The notes under the pieces are model-generated. The model had not been told where the DNA came from, searched no databases, and saw only the letters and a list, made by a program, of their open reading frames with translations. DNA of 64,000 nt from Eudorina sp. 2006-703-Eu-15 (Eukaryota; Chlorophyta; Chlorophyceae; Chlamydomonadales; Volvocaceae), in assembly GCA_003117195.1 (NCBI GenBank), contig BDSI01000192.1:62001-126000 (forward strand), read 5' to 3'. A program made the translations under genes and the position numbers. Positions 13,301 to 25,878 of the stretch are shown here, in pieces. Each line of letters begins with the position of its first letter. The stretch's first letter is position 1.

Positions 13301-16300
13301 CAGGGGGCAGCGAGAGCTGGAGACCCTCGAAAGGGTTGGGTGCCCGTGTACCGACTGCTACAAAGGGACGGAGGGTGGCCTTAGCTACCCGGACACGGGC
13401 GCCGCGTCCCTCCGTGTGACGGAAGCGGGTCTCCATATACGACGGAAGCGGGTCATGCGGCATCTCGGAGCTGACCGACCGCTCCCGCTGATTGCCTTGG
13501 ACACCTGCGCAGGTGTCAGGTGCTGGACGCCTCGGCGGACGGCTACGTGCGCGGCGAGTCGCTGCAGGTGCGGCTCGGTCCCCTGGGGGGAGGCTGGAAG
13601 AGGGAGGGCGTCGCAGTCGCACAGGGAGGCCTCCTGCCTGTGTTCGTCCCACCCCTGAACCGGTTGACGTCGCGTCTCTTGGAACAGCGCGCCATGATTT
13701 CAGTCGGGCATTACCTAGCTACTGGGGGCAAACCTTCGCTGACTCCCAAATGGATGTGGGCCCTGTCCGCCTCAGGTCATGATCCTGGGCACCGAGCAGG
13801 CGCCCTCCGGCCAAGCGGTTGCCCGCGCGGTGCGGCATTGGGCGGCGGCGGGTCAGAGCCCCGCGGTCGCCCTGCTGCTGGGCGCCGCCGTCAACCAGGA
13901 CGGCCGCAGCAGCAGCCTCACTGCCCCCAACGGCCCCGCGCAGCAGGCCGTGGTGCGCGCCGCGCTGGCGGAGGCGGGCTGTGCCGCCCGCGAGCTGAAC
14001 CTCCTGTCCATGCACGGGACAGGTGCGTGTGTACCCAGATGGCCCTGGCCGCCCCGTCGGCTGCCGCCATCTCGAAAGACACGACGGCAAGGGTCTGCTG
14101 CTGCGGCAAATCTGATGATATGAGTTCTAGGTGCTGGGAGCCAACCTCCCCATCACCCCACCCTGCCCCGCCCCGCCCCGCCCCGCCAGGTACACCCCTG
14201 GGCGACCCCATCGAGGTCAGCGCCTTCGCCGCCGTCCTGACCGCCGCCGGCCGGTCCCATGCGGCTGCTCCTGCGCAGCCCGCGTCCTCCGCCTCCCGGC
14301 CCTCCGTGGTGTCCCTGGCCGCCTCCAAGTCCCACAGCGGCCATGCGGAGCCCGGTGCGGGTCTGGTGGCGCTGTCCCACGCCGCCGCCGCCCTGGGCGC
14401 CGCGGTCCGCCCCGCGCTGCTGCACCTGCGCACCCTCAACCCCAGTGTGGCGACGGCCATGGAGGCGGTGGCGGGTGACGCGGGGGCGGGCGCCGGCGCG
14501 GGACTGGGACTGGGACGGGCGTCGCTGGCGGCCGCTCGCAGGTGGGTGGGTGTGCTGGGTGCTGGGTCCCGTGATGATGCTCGGTCCCGAGGGAAGCAAC
14601 GGGACCAGATGGCTCCAGGTGTCCCTCCAGGCGTCGTTTTGAATCCGTCCGGGAAATTCGTCGACCCTGTTGGTTGGATGTTGCCGCTCGCAGTGTCGGC
14701 CCGGCGGTGGCGGCGGCGGGTGGGCCGTCAACGGAGGCGCTCCTGGCCGGCGTCAGCTCTTTCGCATTCATGGGCACCAACGCGCACGTGGTGATCAGCG
14801 CCGCGGAGGTGCCGCCTGCCGGCGCGGATCCGGTCGCTGCGGTCAGTGCCGCCACCGCAGCCGACCAGGGGGGGCTGCAGTGGCGCCGCCGCAGCCACTG
14901 GTGCGCCTCGGCGGAGCCGCACCTGCTGGCAGCGCGGGTGCTGTTGCCGCCGCCGTCGGGCGCCGCCGCCGCCAAGGCCGACGCCGTCGTCACGCTGCAG
15001 GGCGATCTGTCTCACCCCCGCCTGTCGTACTTGTGGCAGCACGTCGTGTCCGGCAAACACATCCTCCCTGGAGCGGCCTACATGGAGATGGCCGCTGCGA
15101 GCGTACGCGCCCTGCTGGCGCCGTACGTCGGGGCCGAGGTCGTCACCCCGTCCGCATCCACGTCTGCCTCCTCCTCCTCCTCCTCCTTCGCGGCGATCAG
15201 CATCACGGACGCCACCATCCCGTCCCCGCTCATCCTGCCCGCCCTCGGCGCCGGTGCCGGTGCCATACCGTCGCTGTACTGCAAGTTGGATCTCGCGACG
15301 GGCCGCCTGGTGGTCTTCACGCGGAGCCCCCGCCGCGGCGGCTCGCAGTCGGTGCATCTGCGCGCGACCGTGGCGCTGGTCCCGTCGCTGCCGACGCAGC
15401 AGCAGCACCACCACCACCACCAGCCGGCGCCTACCGCCGCAGCCGCCACCTCGCTAGCCGCGCTTGGCAGAGCAGTCCTCGGCCTGGCAGCGACACAGCA
15501 AGTCGCCTCCTCCGCCGCGGCGTCAACAGCCGCCGCCCACCCGCAGGGCCTGCGGCCGTGTGCCAGCTCGACGCTGCTGCAGCCGCACCTGGCGGACGAC
15601 GCGGCGGCGACCTCCTACCACGCGGCCTGCAGCGACGGCCAGCTGCTGGGCGCCGGCCTGCTGGACAGCTTCCTGCAGCTGGGGCAGGTCTTCATCCAGC
15701 GCGACAGCCGGACCGCCAGCGCCGGGATCTACGTACCGTCAGGCTTCGGCGCCCTCCTGCTCGCGTCACCCTCAGCTGCTCCCACCACCGGGCTCGCCCT
15801 GGGGGGCAGTGCATGCGTTTCTCCCGTCGGGCCGGCCCCGGCGGCGACTGTTGCCCTTTCCGGAGGGGGAGAAGCGCCGGCGGCGGCGGCAGCGGCGGCG
15901 GTGTCTCGACCCGCAGCGGCGGTGGTCAGCGACTACCGGCTGCTGGGAGCGACCACCGGGACCCCGCTGTGCACCATCGGCGGCATGCAGGCCAAGCCGC
16001 TGGCGGCGGCACCCAGCCCGGCTGCCGCTGCCTCTACTGCTGCTACGGCGACGGCGGATGTGGGCAAGGCTGCAGCGGCGGCAGCTCAGACGGTAATGGA
16101 CGGCGCCGCGGAGGTGGACCTGATCTACGAGACCGCCTGGGCGGTGGATGTGCCGCAGCAGCAGAGTGAGCCGCGGGCTCGGGCTCGGGAAGCCGCCGCT
16201 GCGGCCGGGGCACTAGATTTCAGCGTCTCGCCGCCAGGGCCGCCACCGGCCGCCGTGGTGGCGACCGGGCTGGCGGTGCTGCAGCAGAGCGCCGCCGCCG

Positions 16301-19300
16301 CCGCCTCATCTGCCGCAGCGGAGGCACCGGTGATGCGTCTGCGCAGGCCGGCTGCTGGGGCCCCCACCCGCGGTGTGCTGTCGGCGGCCGCCATCCTCGC
16401 CGGCGCAGCGAGGACGGCCGCCCTAGAGGCGCCTGCCCTGGGGATTGCTGTCGAGGCCGCCGCCGACACCGCCCACCCTACCTTGGAGCTGACCCGGCGT
16501 ATGCCACCGCCCGACGGCGATGTGTACGGCACCAAAGGGGCTGCCGGCGTAGTTTCCGTACCGTTGCTCGTACCCAGCGCCCTCCAGCAGCCGCTGGGAC
16601 CCCACCAGCTGCTCCCGCAGCCCAAGGGCTCCCTGGACAGCCTGCGGCCGGCGCCCCTGGACCTGTCGGCCGATCACAGACCCGCGGGTCACTGCGTCGT
16701 GGCGGTCAAGGCCGTGGGCCTCAACTTCCGCGACGTGCTCAACGTGCTGGGCATGTACCCGGGCGACCCGGGGGCACCCGGCAGCGACTACGCGGGTGTG
16801 GTGACCGCCGGGCCCGGGGCCGGTGGGTCGGTGTTCGGCCTGGCGACGGGCTGTCTCGCGTCGCATGTGGTGGCCAGCGCCGAAACCATGGCGGCCATGC
16901 CGCCAACAGTGTCGTACGAGGACGCCGCGGCAGCTCCCACCATCTTCCTGACCGTGGAGGCGGCCCTGGTGAATGAGGCGGGCGTGAGGGCAGGGGACAC
17001 TGTGCTCGTACACGCGGGCGCGGGCGGCGTGGGCCTTGCGGCGGCGCAAGTGGCGGCGGCGCTCGGCGCCACCGTCGTGAGTACCGCCGGCAGCTCGTCC
17101 AAGCGCGCGCTGCTCCGCGGGCTGGGCGTACGGCATGTCTCCACGAGCCGTGACCTGGGCTTTGTGGAGGAGCTGACGGCGGCGACGGGCGGCCGCGGCG
17201 CGAGTGTGGTTCTCAACAGCCTGACCAGCCCCGGCATGGTGTCCGCCAGCCTGGCGCTGCTGTCCCGCGGCGGGCGCTGGGTGGAGATCGGCAAGCGCGA
17301 CATCTGGTCAGCGGCGCGGGTTGCGGCGGAGCGGCCCGACGCGCGGTACGGCCTGCTGGCGGTGGACTTCATGCCGCCGGCGGTGCTGCACCGCCTGATG
17401 GCCAGCCTGAGCCGCAAGATGGCGGCCGGCGTCATCGCGCCCATCCGCCGCGTCACCTACAGCCTTCGCGCCGTCGCGGCCGCCATGCGGCAGATGTCGC
17501 AGGCCCGCCACGTTGGCAAGATCGTGCTGAGCGCCACTGCACCACCGGGCCCGGGGCCGCAACACCCGGGCGTTCACGGGCGCGCGGCCACATCGCCATC
17601 GTTGTCCCCCGAGATGCCTTCGGCGCCCGCGTGCGATGCGGTGCTTGTCACCGGCGGCACAGGCGCGCTGGGCGCCTTGGTGGCGGCCTGGATGGCGACC
17701 TCCGCCCCCGGCCTGCGCATCGTCCTCGCCTGCCGCACCGGCCAGCTACCGGAGGACGTCAGCGGCCCGCTGGCGGGCCTGTACGACCCCACCTCGCCGC
17801 TGCACGCCGCCGCCGTCGGCGTCGTCCGCTGCGACGCCGCCTCAAGCTCGGCGGTGGCGGGGCTGGTCCGGGGCGAGCTGGCGGCCGCTGGGCTGCGTCT
17901 CGCGGGCGTCATGCACGCCGGCGGGGTGCTGGCCGATGCGACGCTCGCCAATCAGAGCCTGGCGGGCGCTCGGGCCGTCTCAGCGCCCAAGCTGTCCTCC
18001 CTGGAGCACCTGGAGCGCCACATGGCCCTGAGCCCCGCGGGGCTGACCCACGTGCTGTTCTCCTCCGTGGCCTCGCTGCTGGGCTCGCCCGGCCAGGCCA
18101 ACTACGCCGCCGCCAACGCGGGCCTGGACGCGGCCGCGGCGGCGTTGTCGGAGCGCGGGCTGCCGGTGGTGAGCGTGCAGTGGGGCGCCTGGAGGCACGC
18201 GGGCATGGCGCTGCAGACGGCGGCGAAGAACGAGGCGGCGGGCGTGGGCGCGCTGGCGCCGGCGCAGGGCTTGCGGGCGCTGGAGGCCGTGCTGGCGGCT
18301 ACCTCCGCGGCGGCAGCTCCTCCGACGGGTACGTGCCTGTGTATGTCTCTCCCTCTCTTCACCCCCCCTCTCCCCGGTCTCTCCCGAATGTTCGCCGCGC
18401 ATACCGATTAGTGTATCTGTCTAATTAGATCATTTCCAGTTTCTTGGATTGATGTTTTACCCGCAACCGAGTGGAAACCCGCACTGGGTTACCTCATCTA
18501 ACCTGACAGCAAGGGGTGCCCAGGGCAGCTCAACACCGTCAACCGCCTCCCCCTCTCACGCAATCTTCCTCTCACCCAATCTACCTCTCACTCAATCTAC
18601 CTTGTGCAGCTGCCGGCCTCGGCGCAGCGCACAGCTGTGTGCTGGCCGTGTCGCCCTTCAACTGGCGCCGCTTCGCTGAGCGCCTGGCGCCCAAGGCGCT
18701 GCCGGCCATGCTGCGGCACCTGGCGCCGCAGCCAGCGGCCCCGGGTCAGCATGAGCCAGCGGAGGCTGCGGCGGCTGCGGCGGCTGCGGCTGCGGCGGCC
18801 CCCGCAGGCCTCCGCGCCTCCTCCGGTCGGCCTCGCCGCAGCCGGCGGCAGCCCCGGAGTGGCGGCCGTGCGGGCGGCGCCGCGGCGCCGCCGCAGCGGA
18901 CCCTGGACATTGCGGCTGTGCGAGAGGAGGTGCGCCTGGGGTCCAGTTGACACCTGCAGCTGCTGCCTGAGGCCCCGAGCGCGTCAGGGACATCGCTGCT
19001 GCCCATATGTCGCTGCCCACTGGGCGTATATACTTGGACCTGGCAACGGGCATGTCCAGCTGGGGAGCTGTGTAACTTGTATATGATTGTCCTGTGACCG
19101 CAGCACCGGGTAGCTAACAAGCCAGTGCGGTTTCCAGGTCGCTGTGTATGTGCTACCGCGGATTGAGGGGTAAAGACTGATACTGACGCGTCATTACACT
19201 GCATCGCAGGTCGCCGCCGCGGTCCGTGGCGTGGTGGGCGCCTCGGTGGCCCCCGACGCGCCGCTGATGGGGTCGGGTCTGGACAGCCTGGGGGCGGTGG

Positions 19301-22300
19301 AGCTGAGGAATGCGCTGGAGGGCCGGCTGCAGGCGAGTTCTAAGCCTTGGTGGTGGCATATCCCACCCGGTATAGGTGTGTGGACAGCGGTGCGGCGTCG
19401 TACACCTGTCCATTGTAGTTTCAACAGCGCTCGCTGCACCAACACCGGATAGAGAAAAAGGCAAGGGCACACCCGTGTGATCTAATCCTTTCTGCTGCTG
19501 CTGAAACTGACCTTGAAGCATGAGCAAACGCTTGAGCTCTACCTCCCGCCGCCGCTGCAGGTGTCCTTGCCCAGCACCCTCGTGTTCGACTACCCCACCA
19601 TCGACGCCATCAGCGGCCTGGTCGCCTCCTCGCTGCAGCAGTCGCCGCCGCCGCCACAGTATCATCAGCATCAGCAGGCACAGCCGCCCCTTCATCCTCA
19701 TGCAGGCGGCGACCTGTACGAAGACGAGGACGAGGAGGACGAAGAGGAAGCTGGATCGGCCTACAGCATGGTGGACGATGGCGCCTTTGATGTTGCGCTG
19801 TTTGACGACAGCATGGTGGACTCCGATGACGGCGCATTTCTCAGCGCCGCCCAGCGCCGCCCGGCCAAGGGGTCTCACGGTCCACGTCGGGGGCTGCTGC
19901 TGCCGGCGGCGGCCCAGCAGCCGCCCGGCCACCCCCTGGTGGCGGTGCTGGCGGCGGCTCAGGCGGTGCCGGGCGGCGGCGCCGCCGGGGTCCGGCAGGA
20001 CCCGAGCTGCCTGCTCCGCGATGTGGTGGCCGTGGTTCCGGAGGCCAGGTGCGCGGGCCTGCGGTCCGCCCTGGCAGCATGTGGAGGGGTTGGGGGGATT
20101 AACGGACCGGGATTGTGTGGAACGATACTAAACAAACACGTTGGCTTCACGGTAGCAGCGCGCTGTCCCGGGTTACGTTTGAAACACCCAGCAGGGGTTG
20201 ACTGGTTGTGGCCGCCACCCAGCAGTGTCTGCGGCCGCTGCTCCCACAGCTTCCATGGCCATTCCCTGCCGCCACCGCCACCGTCTAACGCCGACTGCCG
20301 CTCTGCTCCGCCGCTCCGTGTCCTCCCCCACAGGTGGGACGTGGAGCGCGGCCTCTCCGAGGGCCTGCCGCCCCGCTTCGGGGCCTTCCTGCCGTCGGAT
20401 CGTGTGACAGGGTTCGACCCGGCCGCCTTCGGGCTGAGTGCCCCCGAGGCGGCCATGATGGACCCCCAGCAGCGGCTGCTGATGGAGCTCGGCTGGGAGG
20501 CGCTGGCGGCAGGCACCGCCGCAGGTACTGTGCACCCCGCGCCCTCCTCACCGCCGCCTGCCCTGGAGGTCGGTGTGTTCGTGGGCGTGTCGACCCCGGA
20601 CTACGCGGACCTGAAGAAGGCGCACACGCCCATCGGCGTCTACAGCGCCACCGGTGAGTGACAGACGGCAGCTCGCTGGAAGCAGCGCAGGCGTGTGGAA
20701 GTGCAGAACGTGGAGCAACTAGCTGGTTATGGGCGATGTTGTCGGTGCCTAGGTTGTACAACGATGAGTTAATAACACGTCGCTCATGGCCTGCCTCGTC
20801 GCTCGCGGCTCGCAGGCTCCGCGCTGTCAGTCGCCGCCGGACGGCTGTCGTACACATTTGGCCTGCGCGGCCCCGCGGCGGCCATCGACACGGCCTGCTC
20901 GTCCAGTCTGGTGGCCGCCCACTTCGCGGTCCGCAGCATGGCGGCGGGCGACTGCGGCCGGGCCCTGGTGGCGGGTGTGCGCACGCTCCTGACGCCCTCG
21001 CTGTCGGCCATGTTCCACACTGCGGGTGCGTTGGGGTGTTAGCACTCAGCAGGTGCACCACCCGGGCCGTGGTCTCGTTGGTGCGGATGGCGGTGGCCGG
21101 TCCCGAACATGCGCTGATGGGGGGGACTGGGGAACGGCATAGGTGTGGTGGATTCGCAATCCGAAAGGGACTGGATGTGGGCCTTGCCAGGCCGCGAATC
21201 GTAGCCAGGTGATTCAATGGCTTAATGTTGTGATGGGCTTCAAAAGGGTACACCTCCAAAAGAAAGAATGGCAACCCCAGGGCGGGCCATGGGTTGTGAT
21301 TCTTACGCGCACTCGCTGCACACTATTACCGTACCTTGACCTCGTTCGCCCTGTCTGTCGGTCTGTCGGTCGGTCGTCGCCGCAGGCATGTTGGCGCCCG
21401 ACGGCCGCTGCAAGACCCTGGACGCCGCCGCCGACGGCTACGTCCGCGGCGAGGCGGCGGCCGCCCTCCTGCTGCAGGCCTTCTGGCCGGTGACCGACCA
21501 GCCGCCCGCGGCGACCACCGTCGCGCTGGTGGCCGGCACCGCCGTCAACCAGGACGGCCGCAGCAGCAGCCTTACTGCGCCCAACGGCCCGGCGCAGCAG
21601 GCCGTGGTGCGCGCCGCGCTGGCGGAGGCGGGCCTCCCCGCTGCCGCCCTGGCCGCACTGCAGATGCACGGCACCGGCACTCCGCTGGGAGACCCCATCG
21701 AGGTCGGCGCGGCAGCTGCGGTGTTTGCGCCACCCGCTGCTGGCACCCCTACCGGCCTCGCTGCGCCCCGGCCGCTCATCCTCGCTTCGGACAAGAGCGG
21801 CGTGGGCCACACGGAGCCCGCGGCGGGTGTCATGGGCATCCTCCACGCGGCCTGGGCCATGCGGTCGTCCTGCAGCCTGCCGGTCCTGCACCTGCGGGCG
21901 CCCAACCCGCACCTCACGGAGACGCTCTCAGCGGCGGCCGCGGTCCCCGGCAGCGGCGGACTGGCGCTGCCGCGCCAGGCAGCCGGCCGGCCCGTCGCCG
22001 CCACAGCCGCCGCCGCCAGCGAGGCCGCCCTCTGCGGCGTCAGCTCCTTCGCCTTCCAGGGCACCAACGCGCACGTGCTGCTGTCGAGGGCCGGCGCCGG
22101 GGCGTCACCGTCGCCGCAGCCTGCATCACCGGAGTCGGCGGCGCCAGCCGATTGGCGGCGGCAGTACTCGTACGTCCTGCCGCCTGCGCACTCCCTCTGC
22201 CGCGCAGCCGCCGTCACCGCCACGGCGTCACTCGGCCGTGCCGTCACCTTCCACGTCAACCTCAACCATCCGGCCGTGTCGTACATGTACGATCATGTTG

Positions 22301-25300
22301 TCAACGGCCGTGCTATCTTCCCTGGCGCCGGGTACATGGAGATGGCCGCCGCCGCCGTACACATCATGGGTCACGGCAGCAACGCCTGGGTGGCTCTGAC
22401 GGACGTGGCAATCTTGGCGCCGCTTGTCGTACCGCAAGGCGCCGCCTCCGCTGCCGCCGTGGCGCTGCGTGTCGTCGTCGACGTCAGCCGCGGCGAGGTG
22501 ACCGTCTGCTCCGGCGGCGCCGCTGCATCGGCTGGTGACAGCGACAGCGCCGCCGCCGGCGCCGGCACGGGCCGCCGCCGACGCGGCGGCGCCCGCCCCA
22601 TCAGCGGATCCTCAAGCGCCGGCCGCAAACCCACGGTGCACCTCACAGCCCAGGTTGTCCGACTGGAGCCTCCGGCTCGGACCCCTCCTGCCGCCGTCAT
22701 GGCGGCGGCGGCGGCATCCGAGCCCAGGCCGGCGCGGTGCCGCAGCATCGACGCCACCCGCGCAGCGGCGCCGGTGCCGCTGTCCGCCGCCGCCGTGTAC
22801 ACAGACCTGGCAGCCGCGGGCCTGCAGTACGGACCGGCCTTCCGCCGGCTGAGCAACCTGCACGCCGCGGCGGACACGGCGGTCGGCTCGCTGCGGCCGC
22901 CGGGTCGGGCGGGTAAGGACCACGCAGCGTACCTGACCCACCCGTCTGTCCTGGACTGCGCCTTCCAGCTGGGGGCCGCCATCGGCGCGGTTGGCACTGC
23001 GGCGGTCGCCGGCCCCGACCCATCGGACCAGCCGTCGCGCACGTTTGTGCCGGTCGGGGTGCGGCTCGTCTGCATGCGTGTGCCGCACTACGAAGGAAGC
23101 GGAGGCAGTAGTAGCAGCAGCAGCAGCGGGGGTGAGCGGTGGCCGCCGGCGGAGGCCGATGTCGGCACCGGGAGGGAGGTGCTCCACGCCGTCGCTTCCG
23201 GGGCGGCGGCACCGCAGGGTGACTCGCTGTTCCGTGACGTACAACTGTACGACATGTACGGTGCGTCGCTGTTGTCCGTCGTCGGGTTGGAGTCGCGCGC
23301 GGTCAGCAAGCCAGCTCGGGGGAAGGCCGCGGCGACGACCGTTGGCGCCACCGCCGCAGCTGCGCCCGTCACTGGCGGCACCAGTCCAGGGAGGGAGTCA
23401 ACAGCCGACATGCTGTATTCCGTGCAGTGGTTGGCGGCAGAGCAGGCGGCGGCGATTGACGATAGGGCAGAAAACGAGCAGGAGCTGACGGGCCCGCGGG
23501 CGGCATGGCTGCGCCTGCGGAGTGCGGTACTGCCGGCTGCGCTGCAAGCCGCCCAGACAGCCACCGCCGCGCGGCTCGCAGCGGCCGTGCTGCACACCCC
23601 CGCCGGCACCGCGGCCGGGACCAGCTACCCGACCGGACCAGCCGGTGGCGCGAGCCTGGCCGCCGCCGCCAGCGGCAGCTGCTACAGCCTGCAAGGTCTG
23701 CTGCGCACAGTCGCGCAAGAGGCCGGCAGTAGCACCCGGGTGGACAGCGCTCAGACGGATCCGCTGTCCGCGGTCAGGCGGTGGCGCGGTGAGGGTGAGG
23801 CGGCCGGTGCGCCCGGCCTGCTGCTGGGTGACCCACCCGCATCTACAGCACCCACTGACACTGGCACAATGTACGACGGGTACGGCACGGGCGCGGCCGC
23901 GGCGGTCCGGTACGTGCCGCGGCTGCTGCCCTCCGGTGTGGTGGCGCCGCCCTCGTCACCCTACCAGCTGGTGCCGCAGCCCCGCGGGTCGCTGAACAGC
24001 CTGGTGCCGGTGCCGCTGGACGCCGCCGCCGCCTGCCCGCCGGGCACGGTGCTGTTGAGGGTGCAGGCGGTGGGCCTCAACTTCCGCGACGTGCTCAACG
24101 TGCTGGGCATGTACCCGGGCGACCCGGGGGCGCCGGGCGGAGACTGCGCGGGTGTGGTGGTGCGACTCGCCGATGGAGGAACCCCGGCTGGCGAAGTCTC
24201 GTCACAAAGTGTGGGGCAGACGGTCTTCGGGTTGGCTGTCGGCAGCCTGGGCTCGCACGTGGTCGCGAGCGCGCAGACGCTGGTGGCCATGCCGCCGCAG
24301 CTGAGCTTCGAGCAGGCCGCCACCGCCCCGACGGTGTTCGTGACGGTGGACGCGGCGCTGAGGCAGGCGGCGGCGCTGCGCCGAGGGGAGAGGCTGCTGC
24401 TGCCGGCCGCCGCGGGTGGCGTGGGCCTGGCGGCGGCGCAGCTGGCGGCGGCGGTGGGCGCGGAGGTGGTGGCCACGGCCGGCGGACCGCCCAAGCGCGC
24501 GCTGCTGCGCGGGCTGGGTGTACGGCATGTGTCGACCAGCCGCGACCTTGATTTCACCGAGGACGTGGTGGCCGCCACGGCCGGGTCGGGCGTGCATGTG
24601 GTTCTCAACAGCCTGACCAGCCCCGGCATGGTGTCCGCCAGCCTGGCGCTGCTGTCCCGCGGCGGGCGCTGGGTGGAGATCGGCAAGCGCGACATCTGGT
24701 CGGCGGCGCGGGTGGCGGCGGAGCGGCCCGACGCGCGGTACGGCCTGCTGGCGGTGGACTTCACGCCGCCGGCGGTGCTGCAGGCGGGCCTGTCGCGCGT
24801 CTCCGCGGGGCTGGCATGCGGGCAGCTGCGTCCGCTGCCGGCTGCGGTGCACAGCCTGGGCAACGTGGCCGCGGCGCTGCGCCAGATGTCGCAGGCGCGG
24901 CACGTGGGCAAGGTGGTGGTGTCGGCGGGCGCTGTGCCGCCGCAGCAGCACCCTTTCGCAACCCACGCAATGGCCGGTCGTCCTTCCGGCCTCCTGAGCG
25001 ACGGCGCCTGCGGCGGCAGCCCGAGCTCCCCCCTGTCGGGTCGCATCCTCATCACCGGCGGCACCGGCACGCTGGGCGTCCTGCTCACCGAGTGGTTCGC
25101 CCAGCACGGAGCCCCCCACATCCACCTGCTCAGCCGCTCCGGGGCCCTGCCACCCGACGCCGCCGCAAGGCTGGTGTCCGCCGCTGGTGGCGCCCACGGC
25201 GCCTGCATCACTGTCAGCGCCTGCGACACATCCGCCGCCGCGGACTGCCCCATGCTGTCGACCACTTCCTCCTCCCTCTCCGCTGCCGTCGCCGCCGCCG

Positions 25301-25834
25301 CTGAGGTGACGCCCGTTACGCTGCTGGTTCACGCCGGCGGGGTGCTGGCGGACGCCACTCTGTCCAACCAGAGCCTGACGGCCCTCCGCCGCGTCCTGGC
25401 GCCCAAGCAGTCCTCCCTGAAGCACCTGGCGCCGCTGGTCCGCCTGCACCCGGCGGCCGGGATGCTGCTGTTCTCGTCCATCGCGTCGCTGCTGGGGGCG
25501 CCCGGCCAGGCCAACTACAGCGCGGCCAACGCGGGCCTGGATGGCTACGCGGTGTCCTGTGCGGCGGCGGGTGTGGCGGCGGTCAGCGTTCAGTGGGGCG
25601 CGTGGGCGGGCGGCGGCATGGCGGCTCAGGACGCCCAGACGGCGGCGCGTGTGGAGCGGATGGGCATGTCGCTGATCCAGCCGCAGCAGGGGCTGGCGGC
25701 GCTGGAAGGTAAGGGTATCTTTGATGAGGAACGTCCCACCCGTCATGGCTCTCCCATCCATGATAACGTTTTCCTCGACTGCTATTTCTATCCCGTTTGA
25801 AGGGTCTCTCCTGCGCTGAAGAAGACGACACCGG

Positions 25835-25878
<44 letters not shown>

